From Flavobacteriales bacterium (lineage in GTDB: Bacteria > Bacteroidota > Bacteroidia > Flavobacteriales > Weeksellaceae), in NCBI GenBank assembly GCA_900770875.1, contig CAAGLV010000217.1, positions 1-50,012 of the forward strand: a DNA stretch of 50,012 nt, in the 5' to 3' direction. The notes under the pieces are model-generated. The model was not told the DNA's origin. It saw only the letters and a list, made by a program, of their open reading frames with translations, and ran no database searches. Both the position numbers and the translations under genes were made by a program. Below are positions 1-6,781 of this stretch, one piece after another (within the stretch, counting starts at the first letter, position 1; every line of letters begins with the position of its first letter).

Positions 1-20
1 GATTAAAATTTAGTTAATGT

Positions 21-101
21 GGGGAGAGCAGGATTCGAACCTGCGAAGGTGAAACCAACGGATTTACAGTCCGTCCTCGTTGGCCGCTTGAGTATCTCCC
101 C
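21..101 (-). tRNA. tRNA-Tyr (anticodon GTA)
   Basis: On the minus strand a 7-bp acceptor stem pairs GGGGAGA with TCTCCCC. The anticodon stem ACGGA/TCCGT closes the loop CTGTAAA, giving anticodon GTA (Tyr). The T-arm with GGTTCGAATCC is intact, and the long variable arm expected of bacterial tRNA-Tyr is present. CCA is not encoded. It lies 30 bases downstream of tRNA-Thr and is probably cotranscribed with it from the promoter at 277-307. Confidence 0.97.
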
Positions 102-131
102 TCAATTTAGTAACTAAATTATATTTTTTTG

Positions 132-205
132 AGCCGATAGAGGGATTCGAACCCACGACCTGCTGATTACAAATCAGCTGCTCTGGCCAACTGAGCTATA
201 TCGGC
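132..205 (-). tRNA. tRNA-Thr (anticodon TGT)
   Basis: The acceptor stem pairs GCCGATA with TATCGGC. The anticodon stem GCTGA/TCAGC closes the loop TTTGTAA, giving anticodon TGT, which reads ACA threonine codons. The T-loop GGTTCGAATCC is intact and no CCA is encoded. It is the first tRNA of a minus-strand unit. In related Flavobacteriia this unit continues to tRNA-Gly and tuf, which would lie left of the window. Confidence 0.97.
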
Positions 206-231
206 AAAACATTTTTGAAATTTCAAAAGAA

Positions 232-276
232 CAGTCCGTTTAACAAGAGCTGTATTTCTCTTTGTTTAACGGACTG
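232..276 (-). other. leader hairpin of the tRNA transcript
   Basis: The arms 232-246 and 262-276 pair over 15 positions with a single T-T mismatch, and an inner GAG/CTC extends the stem. The structure starts directly after the -7 box of the promoter at 277-307, so it would form the very 5' end of the tRNA transcript. A second perfect 16-base palindrome (TTTTGAAATTTCAAAA, 213-228) lies between it and tRNA-Thr. It could instead be a terminator, but the U-tract is weak on both strands. Confidence 0.6.
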
Positions 277-307
277 CAAATTTACGCGAGTTTTTTAATA
301 AAACAAA
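277..307 (-). promoter_or_regulatory. Bacteroidota promoter for the tRNA-Thr/tRNA-Tyr unit
   Basis: Reading the minus strand, TTTG (307-304) is followed by 19 bases and then TAAATTTG (284-277). This is an exact match to the Bacteroidota primary sigma consensus TTTG-N19-TAnnTTTG. It faces the two tRNAs and sits in the hpf-tRNA gap. Confidence 0.82.
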
Positions 308-344
308 TTTTTGCGTAAAAATATTTTATTTTTTTTTGATCGTT

Positions 345-644
345 TTATCGTTCACTCACTTTTTCTTTCATTCTTACAATTAATTTCTTCAACGTATCTG
401 TCGATAGATCAATACATTCTTCGAATGTTTGTCCTGTTTTCTTAACTACAATGTCATCACCTGGTACTTCTAATTTAATTTCGACTGATTTATTATTTTT
501 ATCTGAAGAATTCTCTAATTTGAAAAAAACTTGGGCTGAAATAATCTTATCTGTTAAGGTTTCTAACTTTGATAATTTCTTTCCTAAATATTCTTCTAAA
601 CCTGGTTTAGCATTAAAATTTACTGCTTGTACATGAATTGTCAT
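345..644 (-). CDS. hpf: ribosome hibernation-promoting factor, short HPF/RaiA type
   Basis: At 99 residues this matches the short form of the HPF/RaiA family, with one beta-alpha-beta-beta-beta-alpha domain and no C-terminal dimerisation domain. It begins with a beta strand (MTIHVQAVNF), followed by a helix rich in lysine and glutamate and a C-terminal basic helix (LKKLIVRMKEKV). The family binds the 30S decoding centre in slow growth and shuts ribosomes down. The ATG lies only 4 bases after the xerC stop, so the two are translationally linked. Location next to rpsU and tRNA genes fits a ribosome role and is the usual order in Flavobacteriia. Confidence 0.93.
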   Translation of the reverse strand: MTIHVQAVNFNAKPGLEEYLGKKLSKLETLTDKIISAQVFFKLENSSDKNNKSVEIKLEVPGDDIVVKKTGQTFEECIDLSTDTLKKLIVRMKEKVSER

Positions 645-648
645 AAGT

Positions 649-1548
649 TTACTCTTTTTTTTGCTCGCGTGGGTGAGCTTGGTTAAACACTTTTTTTAAA
701 TTCTCTATGCTACCATGTGTATAAACTTGTGTCGAAGACAAACTTGAATGCCCTAAAAGGTCTTTAACTGCATTTAAATCTGCACCCGAGTCTAACATAT
801 GTGTAGCGAAAGAGTGCCTCAGCATATGAGGACTTTTCTTGTTTTTTACACTTATAAGACTAAGGTAGTATTTTACTTTTGAATAAACAAGCGTATCGTA
901 CAAGGGTTTTCCTTTTTTAGTTACAAATAAATTCGTATATTGAGACAATCCTTCTTTTGCTTTTGCTTGTTTATAAATCTCGATTTCTTGCAGTAAATAT
1001 TTTGAAATTGGAACTAATCGTTCTTTATTTCGTTTTCCTAAAACTTTAATGGAGTATTGAATTGAATCTACGTCGGATTCTTTTAGATTAATTAATTCGG
1101 CTCTACGAATTCCGGTTTGGTATAACAAATCGATCATTAAACGATCGCGAACTCCTTCGAAATCGTCCGAAAAATGTTCTTCGTTATCTAATAAATCGCT
1201 AATTTCTGATTCGGTAAACGGAACAACCACTTCTTTTTTTCGTTTTAAAGAATGTACTTGCTCGATTGGATTGATGCTTAGTAGCTTTTCTTTTACTAAG
1301 TATTTGTAGTAACTACGTAATGTACTTAATTTACGGTTTACGGTTTTCTCTGATTTATTTTGCTGTGTTAAATACATAATAAAAGCGCGTATGTGTGCTT
1401 TTTTGGCTAAATGTATTTGTTGCGAATTTTCTTCTTGATTATAAAATTCAATAAAATCGTCTAAATCTTTTTGATAGCTGTTGATTGTTAATGCAGAATA
1501 ATTTTTTTCTAAAGCTAAAAAATCTAAAAATTGTTGCGTATAATCCAT
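649..1548 (-). CDS. xerC: tyrosine recombinase XerC/XerD family
   Basis: The 299-residue protein has an N-terminal SAM-like core-binding domain (about 5-85) and a C-terminal catalytic domain (about 105-290). All catalytic residues of the tyrosine recombinase family are visible: R148 (GIRRAEL), K172, H241 and R244 (HMLRH), H267 (LLGHSS) and the nucleophile Y276 (QVYTH). The family resolves chromosome dimers at dif during division. XerC and XerD cannot be told apart reliably by eye; XerC is chosen from the conserved rpsU-xerC-hpf order. Its ATG lies 7 bases after the stem of the rpsU terminator, so expression probably depends on read-through or on an internal promoter. No integration scar or mobile cargo is present. 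Confidence 0.92.
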   Translation of the reverse strand: MDYTQQFLDFLALEKNYSALTINSYQKDLDDFIEFYNQEENSQQIHLAKKAHIRAFIMYLTQQNKSEKTVNRKLSTLRSYYKYLVKEKLLSINPIEQVHSLKRKKEVVVPFTESEISDLLDNEEHFSDDFEGVRDRLMIDLLYQTGIRRAELINLKESDVDSIQYSIKVLGKRNKERLVPISKYLLQEIEIYKQAKAKEGLSQYTNLFVTKKGKPLYDTLVYSKVKYYLSLISVKNKKSPHMLRHSFATHMLDSGADLNAVKDLLGHSSLSSTQVYTHGSIENLKKVFNQAHPREQKKE

Positions 1549-1553
1549 AAAAA

Positions 1554-1591
1554 AACCTATTTATCAAAGGTAATACTTTAATAAATAGGTT
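1554..1591 (-). terminator. intrinsic terminator/attenuator between rpsU and xerC
   Basis: Arms 1554-1564 (AACCTATTTAT) and 1581-1591 pair perfectly over 11 bp. After one C-A mismatch the stem continues with AAAG/CTTT around a 6-base loop. On the minus strand seven T residues follow, and the xerC ATG comes straight after them. The shape is that of a rho-independent terminator for rpsU, and the position makes it a candidate attenuator for xerC-hpf. Confidence 0.8.
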
Positions 1592-1636
1592 ATAGGATTA
1601 AAATCCGTTATTTTTTTTAAACTAGAGTGTTTAAAA

Positions 1637-1831
1637 TTAAGCTTCTTCTTGAACTAATAAAGATTGCTTGTAAATCGCTCTACTTTTCTTAATTCTATTT
1701 GTAACAGATGGTTTTGTAAACTGTTGACGTGCTCTTAATTGACGTACAACACCTGTTTTATCAAATTTTCTTTTGTATTTTTTTAGAGCTCTTTCAATTG
1801 ACTCTCCGTCTTTTACTGGTATAATCAACAT
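1637..1831 (-). CDS. rpsU: 30S ribosomal protein bS21
   Basis: The 64-residue basic protein opens with MLIIPVKDGESIERALKKYK, the bS21 signature, and has the arginine-rich middle helix (RQLRARQQF). Bacterial S21 binds the 30S platform near the anti-Shine-Dalgarno region; in Bacteroidota it has been linked to sequestering that region, which agrees with the lack of strong Shine-Dalgarno sites in this window. It is first in a minus-strand unit, behind an exact consensus promoter and ahead of a strong terminator. It is therefore probably made in large excess over xerC and hpf. Confidence 0.97.
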   Translation of the reverse strand: MLIIPVKDGESIERALKKYKRKFDKTGVVRQLRARQQFTKPSVTNRIKKSRAIYKQSLLVQEEA

Positions 1832-1859
1832 AATATTTATCTATTTCTTTTTAAGATTG

Positions 1860-1890
1860 CAAATATACAACTCTTTAATTATTAAACAAA
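1860..1890 (-). promoter_or_regulatory. consensus Bacteroidota promoter of rpsU
   Basis: The minus strand reads TTTG (1890-1887), 19 bases, then TATATTTG (1867-1860). This is an exact TTTG-N19-TAnnTTTG match, about 30 bases before the rpsU ATG. It is one of the two best promoters in the window. Confidence 0.85.
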
Positions 1891-1900
1891 TCCTTTTTTA

Positions 1901-3043
1901 TTAATCTTTTAAAATATTTCTACCGATTACTAATTTTTGGATTTCTGTTGTTCCCTCTCCTATCGTACATAACTTAGAATCTCGGTAGAATTTTTCTACA
2001 GGAAAATCCTTTGTATAACCATATCCTCCAAATATTTGCACCGCATCGTTTGCTATTTTAACACAAGCTTCGGATGCATAGTATTTTGCCATTGCTCCTT
2101 CTGTTGCCATTGGCAAATGTTTATTTTTTAAATAAGATGCTTTACGAATTAAAAGTTCTGAAGCTTCGATTTCTGTAGCCATTTCTGCTAATTTAAAATT
2201 AACTGCTTGGAAATTTGCAATCGCTTGTCCGAATTGGTGACGTTCTTGCGCGTACTTTAAAGCTGCTTTGTATGCTCCTTTAGCAATACCTAAAGATAAT
2301 GCTGCAATGGAGATACGTCCGCCATCTAATATTTTTAAAGCTTGTTTAAATCCTTCTCCAACTTCTCCTAATCTGTTTGCATCCGAAACGCGAACGTTAT
2401 CAAAAATTAATTCGGCAGTTTCTGATGCGCGCATTCCTAATTTATTTTCTTTTTTACCCGATGTAAAACCAGGTGTACCTTTTTCTATTACAAATGCTGT
2501 TGCATTGTTTTTAGCTCCTTTTTCTCCGGTACGAGTCATTACAACAGCTACATCTCCGGAAATTGCGTGTGTAATAAAGTTTTTTGCTCCGTTAATTATC
2601 CACTCGTCTCCGTCTTTTACTGCTGTTGTAGACATTCCACCAGCATCAGATCCTGTGTTATGTTCTGTTAATCCCCACGCACCAATCCACTCGGCTGTTG
2701 CTAATTTAGGTAACCATTTTTTCTTTTGCTCTTCGTTACCAAAAGTTAAAATATGATTTGTGCATAGCGAATTATGTGCTGCTACCGATAAACCAATAGA
2801 AGGATCAACTTGAGAAATTTCGTCTACAATTGTTACATATTCATCGTAAGATAATCCGCTTCCGCCATATTCCTCAGGAACTACAATTCCCATGAAACCC
2901 ATTTTTCCTAATTCTTTAAAGCATTCTACAGGGAAAGTTTGAGCCTCGTCCCACTCCATAATATTTGGACGGATATATTGTTCTGCAAATTCTCTTGCCG
3001 ATTGTGCTATTAATTCTAAGTTTTCGTTTTCTAAATAATTCAT
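1901..3043 (-). CDS. acyl-CoA dehydrogenase
   Basis: The protein has 380 residues from the ATG at 3043. An in-frame TTG at 3061 would add six residues (MIKNKK), but the ATG gives the normal family length. It shows the helical N-domain, the middle beta domain with GAWGLTEHNTGSDAGG (FAD/acyl contacts), and the C-terminal motif YGYTKDFPVEKFYRD. The IGEGTTEIQ motif near the end carries the likely catalytic glutamate at about residue 363. It should catalyse FAD-dependent alpha,beta-dehydrogenation of an acyl-CoA in fatty-acid or branched-chain amino-acid breakdown. Electron-transfer flavoprotein genes are not in the window. The exact chain length preference cannot be read from sequence. A TAATTTTG -7 box at 3090-3097 (minus) is a candidate promoter, though the -33 element is weak. 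Confidence 0.93.
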   Translation of the reverse strand: MNYLENENLELIAQSAREFAEQYIRPNIMEWDEAQTFPVECFKELGKMGFMGIVVPEEYGGSGLSYDEYVTIVDEISQVDPSIGLSVAAHNSLCTNHILTFGNEEQKKKWLPKLATAEWIGAWGLTEHNTGSDAGGMSTTAVKDGDEWIINGAKNFITHAISGDVAVVMTRTGEKGAKNNATAFVIEKGTPGFTSGKKENKLGMRASETAELIFDNVRVSDANRLGEVGEGFKQALKILDGGRISIAALSLGIAKGAYKAALKYAQERHQFGQAIANFQAVNFKLAEMATEIEASELLIRKASYLKNKHLPMATEGAMAKYYASEACVKIANDAVQIFGGYGYTKDFPVEKFYRDSKLCTIGEGTTEIQKLVIGRNILKD

Positions 3044-3239
3044 TTTTTTGTTTTTGATCAACTCAAATTTAACAAAATATACTTAATTGCAAAATTAGAA
3101 TATTGTTTCTAAAATTTAACAGCGTATGATATTTATTTTTAATCATTAAAAACAACTGATTATCAATGCGTTAATATACAAAATAGCAAATAAACATCCA
3201 ATGTGTAATATCATTTTGGTTTATGATTTTTAACATTTT

Positions 3240-3263
3240 AATTCGGATAAATCTATCCGAATT
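3240..3263. promoter_or_regulatory. 10-bp perfect inverted repeat in the ompW leader
   Basis: Arms 3240-3249 (AATTCGGATA) and 3254-3263 (TATCCGAATT) are perfectly complementary around a 4-base spacer AATC. The repeat lies about 20 bases before the OmpW-like start codon. The dyad could be a regulator site or an mRNA stem-loop. It is not followed by a U-tract, so it is not a terminator. Confidence 0.6.
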
Positions 3264-3284
3264 TTACACCATAAAATAACAACT

Positions 3285-3920
3285 ATGAAAAAATTACTAT
3301 TATTAGGATCGATACTTACATCTGCTTTCGCATTTTCTCAGCAAGCCGGAGAACTACATATGAGAATTAGAGCAACTGGTGTTATCCCTTCGGAAAAAGG
3401 ACATGTTGATGTTATTGGAGGTGATGTTAATATCACTAACGATTTGATTCCGGAAGTAGATTTTACTTATTATTTTACAAAGAATTTTGCTGCTGAATTA
3501 ATTTTAGGAACTACTTCTCATGGTGTTGTAGCTACAAATACTGCTTTAGGCAATGTTGATTTAGGAAGAGTAATGTTGCTTCCGCCAACTTTAAATTTTC
3601 AATATCATTTTTATCCTATCAAAAATCTTAAACCTTATGTTGGTGTAAGTGGTAATTATACTATTTTTTACAATCAAGGACAAGGAAAAGGTAGAAACGA
3701 AGCAGTAACCAAAGTACATTACGATAATGCTTTTGGTTATGGATTTCAGTTTGGATTTGATTACAAGATTAACGATCGATTATATTGGAACGTAGATGCC
3801 AAAAAATTATATCTAAATACAGATGTAAAAGTTAACACTAATTTAGGCGTAGATGTCCCTGCACATGCCGACTTAAATCCGTGGCTAATTAGTACCGGAA
3901 TAGGATTTAAACTTTTTTAA
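3285..3920 (+). CDS. OmpW family outer-membrane beta-barrel protein
   Basis: The 211-residue protein has a clear signal peptide (residues 1-19, ending SAFAFSQ) and then alternating beta strands. Family hallmarks are the EVDFTYYFTKNFAAEL strand pair, LLPPTLNFQYHF, LKPYVGVSGNY, and a C-terminal aromatic barrel end (GIGFKLF). OmpW proteins form an 8-stranded barrel with a hydrophobic channel in the outer membrane and are often linked to redox or stress state. It is alone on the plus strand, between two minus-strand genes, with a palindrome in its leader and a shared terminator after it. Ligand and regulator are unknown. Confidence 0.88.
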   Translation: MKKLLLLGSILTSAFAFSQQAGELHMRIRATGVIPSEKGHVDVIGGDVNITNDLIPEVDFTYYFTKNFAAELILGTTSHGVVATNTALGNVDLGRVMLLPPTLNFQYHFYPIKNLKPYVGVSGNYTIFYNQGQGKGRNEAVTKVHYDNAFGYGFQFGFDYKINDRLYWNVDAKKLYLNTDVKVNTNLGVDVPAHADLNPWLISTGIGFKLF

Positions 3921-3950
3921 CTAACCGACTTTACCAAACTGCTATGAAAA

Positions 3951-3980
3951 AAGAAGGATCAACCAACGTTGATCCTTCTT
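3951..3980. terminator. bidirectional terminator between ompW-like and CDF genes
   Basis: Arms 3951-3962 (AAGAAGGATCAA) and 3969-3980 are perfectly complementary around CCAACG. T-rich tracts lie on both sides, so it can end the plus-strand ompW transcript and the minus-strand transporter transcript. Confidence 0.88.
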
Positions 3981-3983
3981 CTT

Positions 3984-4895
3984 TTATTTTTTAAAATGTT
4001 TATGATAATCTTCTATCGATACAAAATCGGGTTCTATATGCACCAAAACATCGGCAACTTCGGGTTTATATGCTCTAACAGTATCTTTTATTAAATGACT
4101 AATTGTATGTCCTTCGGCAACTGTTAAACTTCCTTTTACTACCGCGTGCATATCAACAAAATATAACATTCCCGATTTACGAATAATACATTTTTCTATT
4201 GCCAAAACTCCGTCTACCTTACTTGCCAAAACTCGTACTTGTTCGTTTTCTTCTTCGTAAAGATCTTCGTCCATAATTTCGCCAAGCGCAGGTCTTAAAA
4301 TTTTATAGGCATTGTAAACAATAATACCCGAAGCTAATAACGCAGCAACATCATCTGCAATTTCCCAACCATTTCCCATTATCAAAGCAATAGCAATACC
4401 GATAAATGCCATTAAAGATGTTATTGCATCCGAACGATGATGCCATGCATCTGCTTTTAAAGCCGAACTATTTGTAATTCTACTTTTATGCATAACATAC
4501 TGAAAAGAAGCTTCTTTAAAAATAATTATTCCAGATAAAATAATTAACGTAAAAGCTTTTGGACTTTCGTGAGGTGTTAATATATTCTGAATACTTTCGT
4601 AAGCAATAATACACGCCGCACTAATTAAAGAAAACACAACCACAAACGTAATTAATGCTTCTGCTTTTCCATGACCGTATGGATGATTTTCGTCGGCCGG
4701 ACGCGACGAATATTTTATTCCAAAAAATACAAATACAGACGATATAACATCTACACTCGATTCTATTGCATCTGCAATTAAAGCATAAGAATTACCAAAA
4801 TAACCACCTAAAAATTTTATAATGGTTAAACCTAAATTACTTATGATACTAAAAATTGAAGCTTTTACAGCAACTTCGGAATTGTTATTATTCAT
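3984..4895 (-). CDS. cation diffusion facilitator family transporter
   Basis: The 303-residue protein has about six membrane helices in the first 200 residues and a cytoplasmic ferredoxin-like C-domain. Metal-site motifs are present: DAIESSVDVIS in TM2 (the D-x3-D type pair) and HHRSDA in TM5. The loop NHPYGHGKAEAL is a family signature. CDF proteins export Zn, Fe, Mn or Cd in exchange for protons. The exact metal cannot be assigned. It lies downstream of pruA but is separated from it by a strong terminator, so it is likely transcribed on its own. Confidence 0.92.
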   Translation of the reverse strand: MNNNNSEVAVKASIFSIISNLGLTIIKFLGGYFGNSYALIADAIESSVDVISSVFVFFGIKYSSRPADENHPYGHGKAEALITFVVVFSLISAACIIAYESIQNILTPHESPKAFTLIILSGIIIFKEASFQYVMHKSRITNSSALKADAWHHRSDAITSLMAFIGIAIALIMGNGWEIADDVAALLASGIIVYNAYKILRPALGEIMDEDLYEEENEQVRVLASKVDGVLAIEKCIIRKSGMLYFVDMHAVVKGSLTVAEGHTISHLIKDTVRAYKPEVADVLVHIEPDFVSIEDYHKHFKK

Positions 4896-4912
4896 ACAAT
4901 TATGGAAAAAAA

Positions 4913-4933
4913 AGCTCCGCTAAAAGCGGAGCT
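4913..4933 (-). terminator. rho-independent terminator of pruA
   Basis: AGCTCCGC (4913-4920) and GCGGAGCT (4926-4933) form a GC-rich 8-bp stem with loop TAAAA. On the minus strand it is followed by a run of T, just after the pruA stop. Confidence 0.92.
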
Positions 4934-4944
4934 GTAATTTAATA

Positions 4945-6573
4945 TTATTTTTCTAAAAATGGGTAGCGGTAATCTTTTGCTGGCACTAAAGTTTCTTTTA
5001 CTGTACGTACAGAAACCCAACGTAAAAGATTCATTGCTGAACCTGCTTTATCGTTTGTACCAGAAGCACGTGCACCACCAAATGGTTGTTGTCCTACAAC
5101 TGCACCTGTTGGTTTATCGTTGATATAAAAATTACCTGCTGCATTTTCTAACATTTTATATGCGATTTCGACAGCCGAACGATCTTGTGCAAAGATAGAA
5201 CCAGTTAAGGCATAAACTGATGTTTCGTCTACTAACTTTAACGTTTCGTTATATTTATCTTCGTCGTAAACATAAATTGTTAAAACTGGTCCAAAAATCT
5301 CGTCAGTCATCGATTCGTATTTTGGATTTGTAGTTAAGATTACTGTTGGATCTATAAAATATCCTACTTTATCATCGTAAGTACCTCCCATAATCACTTC
5401 GGCATCTGTTGCTGCTTTTGCACGATCGATAAATCCTGTAATTTTATTATACGAATTACGATCGATAACTGCAGTTACAAAGTTTGAAAAATCTTCTGGA
5501 GATCCTACTTTTATAGTAGCTAACATCTCTTTCATTTGTTTTTCTACTTCTGGCCAAATATTAGAAGGAATGTACGCACGCGATGCTGCAGAACATTTTT
5601 GACCTTGGTATTCGAAAGCTCCACGTACTAATCCTACAGCTACTTCTGTTGGACATGCTGATTTATGAGCTACTACAAAATCTTTCCCTCCTGTTTCTCC
5701 TACAACACGTGGATAAGTTTTATGTACATCGATATTATTACCAATTTGTTTCCATAAATGTTTAAATACATTTGTTGATCCTGTAAAATGTAATCCTGCA
5801 AAATCTGGATGAGAAATACAAGTTGTTGCTGTATCTATAGGATCGGCAATTACTAAATTAATTACACCATCTGGCAAACCTGCTTTTTTAAAGATTTCCA
5901 TTGTAATTTTAGCAGCATATAATTGTTTGTCTGATGGTTTCCAAACTACAACATTTCCCATTAATGCCATACAAGATGGTAAGTTACCCGAAATTGCTGT
6001 AAAGTTAAAAGGTGTAATTGCAAATGTAAATCCTTCTAAGGGACGATATTCTACTCTATTCCAAACTCCTGGAGAAGAGATGGGTTGATCGGCATAAATC
6101 TCTGACATAAATTTTACGTTAAAACGTAAAAAGTCGATTAACTCACAAGCTGAATCGATTTCGGCTTGCATTGCATTTTTAGATTGCCCAATCATTGTTG
6201 CTGCATTTAATATTGCACGGTACGGACCTGCAATTAAATCGGCTGCTTTTAAAAATATTGCTGCACGATCTTCCCAAGCCATATTTGCCCAAGATGCTTT
6301 TGCTGCTAATGCGGCATCAATTGCTTTTTCTACATCGACTTTTGTACCTTCGTGGTAATATCCTACAACTTTTTGGTGATCGTGTGGTGGGCGAATTTCT
6401 TTTTTATTTCCGCTAAAGATAATTTCTGACCCTATGTATTGAGGAACTTCAACTACTTCGCTGTACATTTTTTTGTATGTATCTAATAACTCGGCTCTTT
6501 CTTTAGATCCGGGTGCATATGCTTTTACCTCTTCGTTAACGATAGCAGGAATTTGTGCAAATGATTTAGCCAT
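4945..6573 (-). CDS. pruA: L-glutamate gamma-semialdehyde (1-pyrroline-5-carboxylate) dehydrogenase
   Basis: The 542-residue protein belongs to the aldehyde dehydrogenase superfamily and has the P5C dehydrogenase length. Visible active-site residues are the catalytic C327 (GQKCSAASRAYIP), general base E293 (VGETGGKDFV) and N190 (ITPFNF). The C-terminal GQQPFGGARASGTNDKAGS motif is typical of the P5CDH branch. It oxidises glutamate semialdehyde to glutamate with NAD, the second step of proline catabolism. The proline dehydrogenase is not fused to it and is not in the window. A TAAATTTG -7 box lies at 6618-6625 on the minus strand, but a -33 element is not clear. Confidence 0.95.
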   Translation of the reverse strand: MAKSFAQIPAIVNEEVKAYAPGSKERAELLDTYKKMYSEVVEVPQYIGSEIIFSGNKKEIRPPHDHQKVVGYYHEGTKVDVEKAIDAALAAKASWANMAWEDRAAIFLKAADLIAGPYRAILNAATMIGQSKNAMQAEIDSACELIDFLRFNVKFMSEIYADQPISSPGVWNRVEYRPLEGFTFAITPFNFTAISGNLPSCMALMGNVVVWKPSDKQLYAAKITMEIFKKAGLPDGVINLVIADPIDTATTCISHPDFAGLHFTGSTNVFKHLWKQIGNNIDVHKTYPRVVGETGGKDFVVAHKSACPTEVAVGLVRGAFEYQGQKCSAASRAYIPSNIWPEVEKQMKEMLATIKVGSPEDFSNFVTAVIDRNSYNKITGFIDRAKAATDAEVIMGGTYDDKVGYFIDPTVILTTNPKYESMTDEIFGPVLTIYVYDEDKYNETLKLVDETSVYALTGSIFAQDRSAVEIAYKMLENAAGNFYINDKPTGAVVGQQPFGGARASGTNDKAGSAMNLLRWVSVRTVKETLVPAKDYRYPFLEK

Positions 6574-6743
6574 TGTATATGTTTTATTATGTTTTGTTTA
6601 GATATTTTAATTAAATACAAATTTAGCAAAATAAAATGAATTTATTTTCGTTTAGCATCCTCTTAACACTTGCTTTATACAATATCCAGTATACCAAAAT
6701 AAATATAATTTCTTATCTAACAGATAATCAATAACGATAAAAC

Positions 6744-6777
6744 AAAAGAAGCTCTGAAAAATTTCTGAGCTTCTTTT
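6744..6777 (-). terminator. terminator of the 6782-10304 gene pair
   Basis: AAAAGAAGCTC (6744-6754) pairs with GAGCTTCTTTT (6767-6777) in a perfect 11-bp stem. It follows the stop of the 845-residue gene on the minus strand and ends in a T-rich tract. Confidence 0.85.
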
Positions 6778-6781
6778 TATA

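Noticed and set aside
451..636. Small plus-strand open frame inside hpf
   Set aside because: It is the antisense shadow of hpf, with no initiation signal or homology. The same holds for the other antisense frames inside the large genes.
649..1548. Phage or integron integrase
   Set aside because: The rpsU-xerC-hpf order is the housekeeping arrangement and no att sites or cargo are visible.
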